A stretch of DNA of 64,000 bases from JAVBLU01 sp031553225 (GCA_031553225.1 JAVBLU010000007.1:15804-79803); one strand, 5' to 3'; shown: positions 22,911 through 33,188, numbered from the stretch's first letter. The notes: generated by a model from the letters alone, not told the origin. Numbers and translations: made by a program.

Positions 22911-25067
22911 GTGCGGCACAACGGGGCGATGGCGGGGCGATGGTTGCCCGCACTCGCCCGTATGAGCGATCAGCGTCACCTGTCCGCCGTGCGCAACGGC
23001 TTTGCCCGTCTGATGCCCCTGATGCTGGCAGGGGCATTCGCCGTGCTCATCAACCAGTTTCCTCTGCCGGCGTACCAGCGCCTGATGCTCGGGTTGTTTG
23101 GAGATAACTTCCAAATTTTTGGCAGGATCGTGTACAAGGCAACCTACAACGTGGTGTCCATGGCCGCAGTGCTCAGCGTCTGCGGGCAGCTGTGCGGCTG
23201 GTACAACGAACACCGGCGCATGAACATACACCAGCCCTCGGCCATGCTTACGGCCCTTGCGTGCTACATGTGCGTGTGCTACACGGCAGATGATTTCCTG
23301 TCGCTGGACGCCCTGGGCACCAAAGGGCTGCTGCCCGCCATCGTGGTCGCTTTGGTGGTGGCCGAATGCTGCGCGCTCATGTTCCGCCTCACCAAGCGCG
23401 GGCGGCAGGTCACCATCTTTACGCAGCAGCGCGGCGGGTTGGAGATGTCGGACACGCTGCACAACCTGTGGCCGAGCGTCGCCATCATCGCCCTGTTCGG
23501 GCTAGTGCGCTGCGCCTTAAACGCCATGCACCTGGGGCCGCTGCACGAGACGATATACCGCGCGCTCAGCACGCAGTTCGCCGGCCAGGCGAACACGCTG
23601 GGCACGGCGCTCAAGTTCAACCTGGCGTCTCAGCTTTTGTGGACGATGGGCATTCACGGCAACAACGTGCTGGACGAGATCGTGAAGATGCTCTACAACC
23701 CCGCCATGCAGGCCAACGTCAGCGACGTGGCGGCCGGGCTCGCGCCCACGCATCTCTTCACCAAAACATTCTTCGACACCTTTGTGTACATGGGCGGGTG
23801 CGGCTCCACGCTGTGCTATCTGCTGGCGGTCGCCATTACGCCCAAGGCGGACAAACATTTGGCGCGCCTGGCCGCGCCCCCTTCGCTGTTCAACATCAAC
23901 GAGCCCCTGATGTACGGCATCCCCATCGTGTGGAACCCCATCTACCTGCTGCCCTTCGTGCTGGCGCCAACGGCCATGGTGCTGCTCTCCGCGGGCGCGC
24001 TGAGCGCGGGGCTGGTGCCCTATACGCGCATGGAAGTGACGTGGGTTGCGCCGGTGTTCTTCTCCGGCGTAACGGCCACGGGTTCCGCGGCGGGCGCGCT
24101 GCTGCAGGCCGTGAACCTGGCGGTGGGCACGGCCATTTACCTGCCCTTTGTGCGCTTCGACGGGCGAGAGCGCGCGCGCCGCTTCCAGGCCTGCTTTGCC
24201 GACATGCTGCGCGCCATGGAGGACCGCGACCAAACCCCCGCGAGCGTGCTCTCGCGCCAGGACAGCACGGGCGAGATGGCCCGCGCGCTGGCCAACGACC
24301 TTCTGTCGGCGCGCGCGGAGGAGTTCTTTTTGCTATACCAGCCGCAGGTGGACGCATCCACCGGCCGCATGCGCGCCGCCGAGGCGCTGCTGCGCTGGCA
24401 GCATCCGGTGCACGGCCTGGTTCCGCCGCTCGGGTTCATACCTCTGGCCGAGCACAACGGATCCATGGCGAGGATCGGCGCGCTGGTTGTGCAGAGCGCC
24501 TGCCGCGCGCGCGCGCAATGGGCCGCCGCGGGCATGGACGACGCCGTGTATGTGAGCGTGAACGTATCGGCCGTGCAGTTCCGCGATCCTGGCTTTAGCA
24601 GTCTTGTGCTGCTCACCTTGCAACAGAACCGGCTCTCCCCGCGGCAGCTTGAGCTGGAGGTGACCGAGTCCGTGGCCATGACCGCGGATGTCGCGACCAT
24701 GTCGAACCTGACGGGCCTGCATGAGGCCGGGGTGCGCATCGCCATCGACGATTTCGGCATGGGGTATTCCTCGCTCGTGTACATCAACCGCTTCCCCGTG
24801 GATACCCTGAAGGTGGACAAGGCCCTCTCGCGCGGGGCGATGACCAACGCGCAGAGCGTGGACATCGTGCGCGCCATCCTGTCCATGTGCGAATCGTTGA
24901 ACATCCACGCCGTTGTGGAGTACGCCGAGACGGCGGAGCAGATCGCCCTGCTGCGCAGCATCGGATGTGACACCTTCCAGGGCTACTACTACTCCAAGCC
25001 CGTCGCTGTCGACGCCATTCCCCTCTTCGCCCGCGCCCGGCTCCCGGGCGGCGACGCCACGCGCTGA
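22911..25067 (+). CDS. PTS EIIC (lactose/cellobiose type) fused to an EAL c-di-GMP phosphodiesterase domain
   Basis: A 718-residue protein. Residues to about 410 are a PTS EIIC membrane domain with the family's active-site loop NINEPLMYGIPIVWNP and an MGIHGNN segment. No IIA or IIB domain is fused or nearby. Residues about 460-700 are an EAL domain with all key residues: EALLRW (Glu at 491), SVNVSAVQF, EVTES, IDDFGMGYSS (Asp613 and next Asp), TLKVDK, VVEYAET and QGYYYSKP. It should hydrolyse c-di-GMP to pGpG. The GTG start has GGAGGGA 6 nt upstream. The IIC part may act as a sugar-binding sensor or transporter that controls the EAL domain (inference). Confidence 0.9.
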   Translation: MRHNGAMAGRWLPALARMSDQRHLSAVRNGFARLMPLMLAGAFAVLINQFPLPAYQRLMLGLFGDNFQIFGRIVYKATYNVVSMAAVLSVCGQLCGWYNEHRRMNIHQPSAMLTALACYMCVCYTADDFLSLDALGTKGLLPAIVVALVVAECCALMFRLTKRGRQVTIFTQQRGGLEMSDTLHNLWPSVAIIALFGLVRCALNAMHLGPLHETIYRALSTQFAGQANTLGTALKFNLASQLLWTMGIHGNNVLDEIVKMLYNPAMQANVSDVAAGLAPTHLFTKTFFDTFVYMGGCGSTLCYLLAVAITPKADKHLARLAAPPSLFNINEPLMYGIPIVWNPIYLLPFVLAPTAMVLLSAGALSAGLVPYTRMEVTWVAPVFFSGVTATGSAAGALLQAVNLAVGTAIYLPFVRFDGRERARRFQACFADMLRAMEDRDQTPASVLSRQDSTGEMARALANDLLSARAEEFFLLYQPQVDASTGRMRAAEALLRWQHPVHGLVPPLGFIPLAEHNGSMARIGALVVQSACRARAQWAAAGMDDAVYVSVNVSAVQFRDPGFSSLVLLTLQQNRLSPRQLELEVTESVAMTADVATMSNLTGLHEAGVRIAIDDFGMGYSSLVYINRFPVDTLKVDKALSRGAMTNAQSVDIVRAILSMCESLNIHAVVEYAETAEQIALLRSIGCDTFQGYYYSKPVAVDAIPLFARARLPGGDATR

Positions 25068-25177
25068 GACGGCCCGTTCGTAGAAAAACGCCGCACGCGC
25101 GCCGCCCCCGCGTCCCCTTTGCGCATCCCCCCACGCAGTTCACAAAGAGAAACGGGACAAGTCCTTATCGGCAACAT

Positions 25178-25208
25178 GGCGAAGGATCTGCATGGCAGAC
25201 CCTTCGCC
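25178..25208. terminator. Hairpin between convergent genes
   Basis: GGCGAAGG (25178-25185) pairs with CCTTCGCC (25201-25208), with an inner TCTGC/GCAGA stem. No U-run. Located between the IIC-EAL gene and the lipoprotein gene. Confidence 0.5.
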
Positions 25209-25228
25209 GCTGCTCTTCACTGAACCCC

Positions 25229-26803
25229 TTATGGAACGCTGACCTGCTCCGCCAGAAAGTCCAGCAGGCGTTGTCCGTCGCCGCTTTGCCCGTCACGCTG
25301 GCGTAGGGCGTCCGCCCGCTCCCGCGCCGCCGCAGCCTCGGGGACGACCACACCGCCGTACAGCGCCTGGTGCAAGGCGGCGTACGCCGCGCTCACCTTT
25401 TCGGCCGGGTCCGCAAGCCCGTATCGCTCCCACCCCTCCTTCATCGCGCTCAGGTCGGCGCGCAGGGCGATGGGATATGTGACGGCGCGCACCTCCTCAT
25501 CCAGGTTGAGCGGGCGGTTGGCCGCGGCGGCGTGCTCCATATCCCCCCGAAGGAAGCAGCTGCGCTGCTGCCAGTCCCAGTAGGTGATGCCGTGCGCCAG
25601 CGCGCTCACAGCGCCCTGCGGGGTGCGCTCGAAGTCGACGCCTTCCTTGCCGTACACGACGAGACTGTATGCGTCCGGGCTCTCCAGCCATTCCAGAAAG
25701 CGCAGGAATCCGGCGCTGTCCGCGCCCTTTCCCACAAGAGCGTACATGCCCACCGTGAACGGCTCGCCCGTGTCCACTTTGGGCAGGGCGTCCGGGTACA
25801 GGATGCTCACGCGGTACCCTGTCCAGTCGATATCGCGAATCGCCGGGTAATACGTTTCCCACTGGCTGAAACCGGCCATCACCTCGGCCAGATTCATGAG
25901 CAGCGTTGGGTATTCCTCCAGACGGAAGGAAGGCTTCTGGCGGAGTGTTCCGCCGTTCCAGAAATCCATCAGCCCTTCCTTGTTCCAGGCGATCCACTCG
26001 CCGTAAGCGTCCGTGCATTCCCGCAGGGACGCGGCGTCCACAAACCCGCGGGTGGCGGTGCTGTAGAACAGGCCGCAGAAGGGCGCGCGCAGGCGGTACA
26101 TGAACTCGTCCGCGCTCACGTAGCCCCATTGCGGCATAAACAGCGACATGGCCGTATAGCCGGGCGTATTGCGCCGCCGGGTGTCGTTGACGAAGGGCGC
26201 GGCCGCGCCGGGAACGCTTTGCGGATGTGCCTGCCTGATGCGCTGCAGCAGCGCTTTGTACTCCTCTGCGGTGCGCACCGCCCCGCCGTACGCACTGTAC
26301 ACGTCCTCCTTGATGAGCACGGCCGGCCGCAGCAGGGGCGGCGCTTGCATGCTGACCGGCAACATGCTCAGCCGCTCTTCACTGCCGCTCAGGAGCGCGC
26401 AACGCCGGAGGTAGCCCGGCGCGAGGGAGAGCGCTTCCTGGTAGACGTCGCGCGCCGCGCCCTCCCCAATGAGCGCCTTGGCCGTTTCCTCCGCGGCGAA
26501 CACCACCGCGTCCTGCTCCAGCGCCCCGCGCGCGAAGGCGGCGTATTCGGCGGCATAGTCCTGCGTTCCGCCTTTGTACACCTCAAGGGTCAGCTCGATC
26601 CCCTCCTGAGCGAGCAGCTGCTCGGCGTAGCGCAGGTAGGGCGTTTGATCCGCGAGCGTGGCCATGGGGAAAACGATGCGCAGACGCCGCCCGTCTCCCT
26701 GGACGCCCTGCGGCGCGGGCGGCGCCGCCGTCGGTCCGCCCGCCGCAGGCGCGCAAGCGGTGAATACAATGAGACAAAGCAAAAAAATGGCGGCTCTGCG
26801 CAT
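25229..26803 (-). CDS. Extracellular solute-binding-like lipoprotein
   Basis: A 524-residue protein with a lipoprotein signal: MRRAAIFLLCLIVFTAC, lipid-modified Cys17 in a FTAC lipobox, then a Pro/Ala-rich linker. The mature part resembles family 1 carbohydrate ABC binding proteins (LRIVFPMA strand, many Trp/Tyr, FLRFLEWLESPDAYSLV). No permease gene is adjacent. The ATG at 26801-26803 has AAGGAGG 8 nt upstream. Ligand unknown. Confidence 0.75.
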   Translation of the reverse strand: MRRAAIFLLCLIVFTACAPAAGGPTAAPPAPQGVQGDGRRLRIVFPMATLADQTPYLRYAEQLLAQEGIELTLEVYKGGTQDYAAEYAAFARGALEQDAVVFAAEETAKALIGEGAARDVYQEALSLAPGYLRRCALLSGSEERLSMLPVSMQAPPLLRPAVLIKEDVYSAYGGAVRTAEEYKALLQRIRQAHPQSVPGAAAPFVNDTRRRNTPGYTAMSLFMPQWGYVSADEFMYRLRAPFCGLFYSTATRGFVDAASLRECTDAYGEWIAWNKEGLMDFWNGGTLRQKPSFRLEEYPTLLMNLAEVMAGFSQWETYYPAIRDIDWTGYRVSILYPDALPKVDTGEPFTVGMYALVGKGADSAGFLRFLEWLESPDAYSLVVYGKEGVDFERTPQGAVSALAHGITYWDWQQRSCFLRGDMEHAAAANRPLNLDEEVRAVTYPIALRADLSAMKEGWERYGLADPAEKVSAAYAALHQALYGGVVVPEAAAARERADALRQRDGQSGDGQRLLDFLAEQVSVP

Positions 26804-26870
26804 GCGATCGGCCTCCTTCGCCGCCGCATGGCGGCAAGCGCTCAACCCATAAAATGGAATCATCACCGCC

Positions 26871-26898
26871 ATTGTACCACGCGCGTTCGGCCGGGCAA
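26871..26898 (-). promoter_or_regulatory. Promoter of the solute-binding lipoprotein gene
   Basis: Minus-strand TTGCCC (26893-26898), 16-bp spacer, TACAAT (26871-26876). Confidence 0.6.
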
Positions 26899-27028
26899 TC
26901 CATGGCCGTCCAAAACCCGCAAACGCGTGTGTCAGGCATACAAACGGCTCGCCTGAGCGCGATCCTTCAGCGGCGCGACAAAGCCGCGGACCTTCGTCCG
27001 CGGCTTTTGCGGTGCGCTAAAAAGCTGC

Positions 27029-27568
27029 TTACGGAAACAGCGGAAGCTCCTGCAGGAAGATGATATCGGTGCGTTTGCAGGCGTCGCCCTCGGCCAAGAT
27101 GGCCGCGCGGGCGGCCACGACGCCTCCGGCCTTCTCCACCAGGCGTTCGACGGCGGAGATGGATTCGCCGGTGGAGATCACGTCGTCGATGATGGCGACG
27201 CGCTTGCCCCGCACGCACGCCGCATCGTGCCCGTCCAGGCACAGGGTCTGCTTCTTTTGCGTGGTGATGGATTCCACCTCGTCCACCAGGGGCGCGTCCA
27301 TATACGGTTTGACGGACTTGCGCGCCACCAGGTAGCGCGGATGGCCCATCAGCCGGGCGATTTCATGCACGAGCGGTATCCCCTTGGCCTCGGCCGTAAT
27401 GAGGACGTCCACCGGCGGCAGACGCTTCACGATGAGGGGCGCGCAGTGAACGACCACCTCGCAGTCGCCCAAAATGACGAAGCTGGCGATGGAGAGCTCG
27501 GGCGTGAGGCGCAGGATGGGCAGCGTGCGCGCAAGGCCCTGTATGTTGACGGTATAGGTTTTGTCCAC
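27029..27568 (-). CDS. Purine phosphoribosyltransferase (adenine/xanthine type)
   Basis: A 179-residue type I phosphoribosyltransferase. The PRPP loop is VAIIDDVISTGES near residue 120. An upstream ITAEAKGIPLVHEIA segment matches the hood/loop of Apt and Xpt proteins. It condenses a purine base with PRPP to the nucleotide; the exact base cannot be assigned. The start is GTG at 27566-27568 with AAGG 7 nt away. It follows the permease gene by 31 bp, so the two form an uptake-and-salvage operon. Confidence 0.8.
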   Translation of the reverse strand: MDKTYTVNIQGLARTLPILRLTPELSIASFVILGDCEVVVHCAPLIVKRLPPVDVLITAEAKGIPLVHEIARLMGHPRYLVARKSVKPYMDAPLVDEVESITTQKKQTLCLDGHDAACVRGKRVAIIDDVISTGESISAVERLVEKAGGVVAARAAILAEGDACKRTDIIFLQELPLFP

Positions 27569-27599
27569 AAAAACACCTTCTTGCTTTCGATAAAGACCG

Positions 27600-28670
27600 C
27601 TACAGGCCGAGAACCAGCTTGAGCAAAATGCCTGCCACCATGCCCACGAACGGGTCCACGATGGCCGTGACGACCATGGTCACCCCGCCCAGCACCTGCG
27701 TGCCCGCCGGACCGGCAAAGGCCATGGCGCCGTCGATGGGCACCGTAACGAACGCGCCAAGCACGAACAGGAACCCGGCGATGGACTGCGCGGGCACAAA
27801 CTTGCCGATCTTGGGCAGCAGCCCCAGGAACAGAACGACGGCCATCAGGCCCATCATCAAAATGCCCGCCAGCTGCGCGTGCGGCGCGGCCGCCGTGGCG
27901 GAGATGATGGCCTCCACCGGCCCGCCGCCAAAGAGCGAGGAGACGGAATCGGCCAGGCCGGAGTAGATGGTCAGGTGGTCGATGTTGGCCGAAACGCCGG
28001 CAATGCTGCCCGTGATGTTGCCAAAGGCGATGTTGGCGCCCACGGTGAGGCAGGTAAGCGCCAGCGTGCCGCGCACAACGTTAAAGTTTACCGTCGGGGG
28101 CTGAAGCCGGAACTTGGCCATCTGCTCGGCCTTTACCTCATCCGGGCGCTGGCCGCACAAATACCCTGCCACCGAGGAGACGACAACGGAGGCGATGATG
28201 GTGTACACGAGCTGGTTGCCCTGGTTCTGCGTGAGCAGGTACACGATGAGGCCCACGCCCAGCGACACGCCGCCCACGATCTTGTTCTGCTTCACCATGT
28301 CGATGGCCACGCGCGCCAGCATGATGCCAACGCCCGCCATCATGCCCGCCACGATGATGTCGCCGGCGAAGTCGGTGATGAGCTTGAGCAGCCCGAACAG
28401 CCCGAGCACCGCCATGATCAGGCCGGCAAAAAACACCATGGACAACCGCTCGCGCAGGGTGCGGCCCATGGTGCCGGCCAGCGTGATGGTCTCCGCCTGG
28501 AAGGAGATGGGCACCACCGACGAAAGCAGCAGGCAGCCGATGATGCCCACCCCGAACCCCAGCGCCGTGGGCACGGAGGCAAACCCGTACGCGAGCGCGA
28601 GCAGGCCCTGCGGCAGGCCGTTGAGCAAAACGCCAAGCGCGGCCAGGATATCCTTGATGATGTCCGCCAT
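27600..28670 (-). CDS. NCS2/AzgA-like nucleobase permease
   Basis: A 356-residue membrane protein with about 11 helices. Family hints are QAETITLAGTMGR near the first third, GGGPVEAIISATAAAPHAQ, and the terminal LPKIGKFVPAQSIAGFLFVL helix, as in uracil-xanthine permease-like proteins. It is shorter than classical NCS2 carriers (about 430). Its operon with a purine phosphoribosyltransferase supports purine transport. The ATG at 28668-28670 has GAGGA 5 nt upstream. The leader is structured (28697-28781). Confidence 0.75.
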   Translation of the reverse strand: MADIIKDILAALGVLLNGLPQGLLALAYGFASVPTALGFGVGIIGCLLLSSVVPISFQAETITLAGTMGRTLRERLSMVFFAGLIMAVLGLFGLLKLITDFAGDIIVAGMMAGVGIMLARVAIDMVKQNKIVGGVSLGVGLIVYLLTQNQGNQLVYTIIASVVVSSVAGYLCGQRPDEVKAEQMAKFRLQPPTVNFNVVRGTLALTCLTVGANIAFGNITGSIAGVSANIDHLTIYSGLADSVSSLFGGGPVEAIISATAAAPHAQLAGILMMGLMAVVLFLGLLPKIGKFVPAQSIAGFLFVLGAFVTVPIDGAMAFAGPAGTQVLGGVTMVVTAIVDPFVGMVAGILLKLVLGL

Positions 28671-28696
28671 GTAATCCTCATCCCCCTACGTACATT

Positions 28697-28781
28697 CGTC
28701 CGGCATCGTCGTGCCGGACGCTTCAGGACGCCTGCCTTGCGCTCTCCGGGCGGTTTTGGGAACCCGGGAGAGCCGTAAGGC
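28697..28781 (-). promoter_or_regulatory. Structured 5' leader of the nucleobase permease operon
   Basis: Two hairpins in the roughly 130-nt leader: a long one (28734-28781; GCCTT/AAGGC outside, GCTCTCC/GGAGAGC inside) and a 9-bp one near the start codon (28697-28705 with 28712-28720). No purine riboswitch core was recognised. It may be a regulatory leader. Confidence 0.4.
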
Positions 28782-28804
28782 GCGCGCCCGTGCGTGTCGG
28801 CACG

Positions 28805-28833
28805 ATTATACCAACGGCTGCGGGAGATGACAA
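28805..28833 (-). promoter_or_regulatory. Promoter of the nucleobase permease operon
   Basis: Minus-strand TTGTCA (28828-28833), 17-bp spacer, exact TATAAT (28805-28810). Confidence 0.85.
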
Positions 28834-28867
28834 GCCGAAAGATCAGCAAAATTTTGCGTTTGTCTGG

Positions 28868-31800
28868 TTATTCCACGGATTTAAGCGATTCCACCATGTT
28901 CACGCCGTTCAGTTTGGGCCGCATCAGCAGGAACACGAGCGAGGCGAACAACAGCGTGAGCGCGCCCGCCAACGCGTAAGAGAGCTTGCTGATGTGGAGC
29001 GAAAAGAGGATCATATCCACCTCGGCGGTTTGCATGACGAAGCGGTGGAGAAACACGCCCAGCACCAGCCCGACCCCTATGCCGATGAGCGTAAGCAGGA
29101 AGGATTCGCGCATGATGTAGTCGCTCACCTCGCGCTTGGTAAAGCCCAGCACCTTGATGGTGGCCAGTTCGCGCACGCGCTCGGCGATGTTGATGTTCGT
29201 GAGGTTGTAGAGCACCGCGAAGGCCAGCGCGCCGGCCGAGGCGACCAGCACATACACGATGATGTTGAGCTGCTCGAACATATCGCGCACGCTCTCCAGC
29301 TTGTCGGTGGTGAAGATGGAGGCGAGCACGCCGTCCTGCGCGAGCAGCTTCTCCGCCAGGGCGGACTGCGCGCTCTGGGAGGTGTCCGAAAGGAAGACTG
29401 TGGCGGCGTTGTGCACGGGCGGGCGGCCGTAGATGCTTTCATAGGTGGCGTCGGTCATGAACATGTAGTGCTCCACGTAGTTTTCGGTAACGCCCAGCAC
29501 GGTGGCGCTGCGCACGTTGTTGTCCGCGTCGGTGAAGGCGAGGGTGCTGCCGGGCGAAAGGCTGAGCAGCCGCGCCAGCTTGACGGACACGATCACTCCG
29601 CCGTCGGTTAAGGAGAGGGGCTGCCGCTCGGGGAAGGTGCGCAGGGTGTACATGCGGCCAAACACGTCCAGCTGGTCGCTCCTGCCCGCGGTGAGCAGGT
29701 ACGGCTCCACCGTGCGGGCGCTGGAGGCGCAGGTGACGCTCTCCTGGCGCTGCCACAAAACGTCCGTGGCGCCGTTCTTCAGCAGCAAATCGCTGAGGCC
29801 GTCCTGAGAGACGCTCAGCTTGGGCACGTCCACAGGCACGAAAGCGTCGTAGTGCCAGATGTGCTGGAACTGCTGCACGGGCACGTCCCCGAGGGAGTCC
29901 TTGATGCCAAAGCCTGTGAGCAGCAGCGCGGTGCAGCCAGAGATACCCAAAATGGTCATCAGGAAGCGCTGCTTGTAGCGGAACAGGTTGCGCAGCGACA
30001 CCTTCCAGGAGAAGGGCGTGCGGTTCCAAACGAAAGCGATGCGCTCCAGCAAAATGCGCTTGCCCGGGCTGGGCGCTTTGGGGCGCAGCAGGTTGGCGGG
30101 CGTTTCATGAAGCTCCGCGCGCGTGGCGTTGACGGCCGAGAGAAGGATGATGCCGATGCACAGCGATACAGCCATGACCTGCGGCCGCGTTTGGAAGGGC
30201 AGAAGCGAGGGCGGAAGGTTGTAGGCCATGCCATAAGCGTTTGTGATGAGGCTGGGGAAAAAATACTGCCCCAGGACCATGCCCCCGGCCGAGCCCAGGG
30301 CGCTTGCCAAAAAGGCGTAGATGACGTATTTCATGGCGATGGCCGCTTTGCTGTACCCCATCATCTTCATGGCGCCGATCTGGGCGCGCTGCTCGTCCAC
30401 CATGCGCGTCATGGTGGTGAGGGAGATGAGCACGGCCACCACGAAGAACACCATGGGGAATACCACGCCGATGGCCGCGATGCGCTCGGCGTTGGCGTAG
30501 TAATCCTGATAGGAGGGCAGACCGGCGCGCGTGGAGACGTACCACTTGGGTTTGTCCAGGTCCGCCAGCTCTTGCTTGGCGTCGGCCAATTCCTTGTGCG
30601 CGTCGGCGATCTTTTGGCCGGACTCAGCCTCCTGCTCGTCATACTCCCTCTGGCCGTCGGCCAGCTCGGCGCGGCCGTCGTCCAGCTTCTGCTGGGCGTC
30701 GGCTATCTTTTCCTCGCCCTCCTGCTTGCCCTTGTCGTAGTCGATGTAGCCCTGGCGCAGGTCGGCCCTGCCATCGTCCAGGGTCACCTGGCCGCGGTTC
30801 AGTTCGCGCCAGCCGTCGTCCAGCTCGGCGCGCCCGTCCGCAAGCTCGGCTTTGGCGTCGGCCAGCTTGGCCTCGGCGTCGCGGAACTCGGCTTCCTTGT
30901 TTTCAAACTCCTTCACGCCGTCGCGGTACTTGCGCAGGCCGTCCTGATACTTCAGGTTGCCCTGCATCCAGTCGTCCTCGCCTTTTTGATACTGCCAAAG
31001 GCCGTCCCTGTACTGGGCCTCGCCCGCGCGGTACTGCGCATCGGCGCTGTCCCGCGCGGCGATCAGGGCCTGAAGGCTTGTGAAGGGCGGCGGTACAACG
31101 CCGTACTGCTGGGCTGCGGCGATCGCCTGGTCCAGCTGCCGGATCTGCTCGGCGCCCGCGTCCAGCTGCTGCTTGGCGCTCTCCAGCTGCGGCTTGGTCG
31201 CGTCCAGCTTGCGGCGGGACAGCTCGATCTGCGTCTGCGCGGCGGAGATGTCCTCACCGGCCTGACGGATTTCCTCGCGGCCCTCTTCCAGCTTTACGCG
31301 GCCGTCCTCCAGGTCGATCACGCCCTGGTCGTACTCGGCCTTGCCCTCCTGCCAGGTGACCTCGCCGTCCTCCAGCTTTATGCGGCTGTCGTCCAGCTCC
31401 CTCTGGCCGTCGGCGATCTCCCGCTCTGCGTCCTTGAGCTTCTTCATGGCTTTGGCCAGCTCGTCCTGCAGCTCCGCGCGGCCCTCGTCCAGCTCCTTCT
31501 GGCCGTCGTCAATCTTCACCTGCGCGTCCTGCATGGTCCGGCGGGCGTCTGCAAGCTTCTCCTCGCGCTCGCGCTCGCCGTCGGCCAGCTCCTTCTCCGC
31601 GTCGGAAATCTTGCCGCCCGCCTCGTCCATAATCTCCTGATACCGTCCGTCCTGGCGCGCGGCGGCCACGGCTTCCACGCGCCCTTTGGCGGCGTCGGCC
31701 ATGTCCTTGTAGGGCTGTTCACCGCAGTCCAGCTCCGCCGCGCCTTTCATGCCCATGTACACGGCCGTGTACACCTCGGTGATAAAGTTCTCCTGCGGCA

Positions 31801-32401
31801 GCATAACAAAGCCGACGGCCATACCGTCGCCCACGGTGGCCGGGATGGTTTTGTGGGTGACATACAGGGGCAGGCGCACCGTGCCCACCACCGTGTACGC
31901 GTCCTGCGAAAGGAAATCGCCGATGGGATCCTCGCGGCCGGACTGAAGCGCAATGCTGTCGCCCGCCTGCAGCTGCATGGCCCCGGCGAGCAGGTCGGAC
32001 ACGACGCACTCCCCGGGCGCCTGCGGCAGCCGCCCGGACAGCAGCATGGGCTTGTTGAGCGGCGCGTCCGGCGCGTAAGCGTGCAGCTTCACAACGTACT
32101 GCCGCTCGGTACGCGGCCCGTCCGCCAGGGCATCCATGGCATAGGAGGGCATGACGGTCAGGCCGTCGTCCGCCCGAAGGGCCTGTATGTCCTTATCCGA
32201 GAAGCCAAGGGTGGATACCGCCTGCAGGTCGAGCAGGGACAGCTCGTCAAAATACCGGTCGGCCGTTAACCGCATGTCCGGCGATACGGAGCGCAGGCCC
32301 GCAAAGGACCCAACGCCCAGCATGCTGATGATCAGAATGGAAAAGAAGCGGCCAAACGTGCCCTTGAACTGCCGCAGTAGGTTCTTCAGATATGCGTTCA
32401 T
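28868..32401 (-). CDS. FtsX-like ABC permease with long extracytoplasmic coiled coil
   Basis: A 1177-residue permease of the MacB/FtsX class. Helix 1 is residues 16-36. A MacB-like region follows. Residues about 255-615 are a continuous heptad-like coiled coil rich in ELADG/KLEDG units. An FtsX domain with three helices lies at about 645-800, a second extracellular domain at about 850-1035, and a second FtsX domain at about 1040-1170. Such proteins do not transport through the membrane but couple ATP hydrolysis to mechanical work outside it. The ATG at 32401 lies 4 bp after the ATPase stop. Substrate or partner unknown. Confidence 0.9.
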   Translation of the reverse strand: MNAYLKNLLRQFKGTFGRFFSILIISMLGVGSFAGLRSVSPDMRLTADRYFDELSLLDLQAVSTLGFSDKDIQALRADDGLTVMPSYAMDALADGPRTERQYVVKLHAYAPDAPLNKPMLLSGRLPQAPGECVVSDLLAGAMQLQAGDSIALQSGREDPIGDFLSQDAYTVVGTVRLPLYVTHKTIPATVGDGMAVGFVMLPQENFITEVYTAVYMGMKGAAELDCGEQPYKDMADAAKGRVEAVAAARQDGRYQEIMDEAGGKISDAEKELADGEREREEKLADARRTMQDAQVKIDDGQKELDEGRAELQDELAKAMKKLKDAEREIADGQRELDDSRIKLEDGEVTWQEGKAEYDQGVIDLEDGRVKLEEGREEIRQAGEDISAAQTQIELSRRKLDATKPQLESAKQQLDAGAEQIRQLDQAIAAAQQYGVVPPPFTSLQALIAARDSADAQYRAGEAQYRDGLWQYQKGEDDWMQGNLKYQDGLRKYRDGVKEFENKEAEFRDAEAKLADAKAELADGRAELDDGWRELNRGQVTLDDGRADLRQGYIDYDKGKQEGEEKIADAQQKLDDGRAELADGQREYDEQEAESGQKIADAHKELADAKQELADLDKPKWYVSTRAGLPSYQDYYANAERIAAIGVVFPMVFFVVAVLISLTTMTRMVDEQRAQIGAMKMMGYSKAAIAMKYVIYAFLASALGSAGGMVLGQYFFPSLITNAYGMAYNLPPSLLPFQTRPQVMAVSLCIGIILLSAVNATRAELHETPANLLRPKAPSPGKRILLERIAFVWNRTPFSWKVSLRNLFRYKQRFLMTILGISGCTALLLTGFGIKDSLGDVPVQQFQHIWHYDAFVPVDVPKLSVSQDGLSDLLLKNGATDVLWQRQESVTCASSARTVEPYLLTAGRSDQLDVFGRMYTLRTFPERQPLSLTDGGVIVSVKLARLLSLSPGSTLAFTDADNNVRSATVLGVTENYVEHYMFMTDATYESIYGRPPVHNAATVFLSDTSQSAQSALAEKLLAQDGVLASIFTTDKLESVRDMFEQLNIIVYVLVASAGALAFAVLYNLTNINIAERVRELATIKVLGFTKREVSDYIMRESFLLTLIGIGVGLVLGVFLHRFVMQTAEVDMILFSLHISKLSYALAGALTLLFASLVFLLMRPKLNGVNMVESLKSVE

Positions 32402-32405
32402 GCCC

Positions 32406-33110
<705 letters not shown>

Positions 33111-33143
33111 GGTCGTCTTCCTTATATACGCATTTCCATCATG

Positions 33144-33177
33144 AGTATATCAGAAAAAACATCAATTTCTACTGATA
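33144..33177 (-). promoter_or_regulatory. Possible promoter -10 and overlapping dyad upstream of the ABC operon
   Basis: Minus-strand TATACT (33144-33149) with a weak -35. The dyad TATCAG...CTGATA (33148-33177) overlaps the -10, a layout common for repressor operators. Confidence 0.35.
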
Positions 33178-33188
33178 ATACGCATTGT

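Noticed and set aside
28671..28804. Purine riboswitch before the nucleobase permease
   Set aside because: The three-way junction sequence of the purine aptamer is not present; only simple nested hairpins are.
29852..32269. An 805-codon open frame on the plus strand
   Set aside because: Antisense to the coiled-coil permease; its Leu/Val-rich repeats are the mirror image of the heptads.
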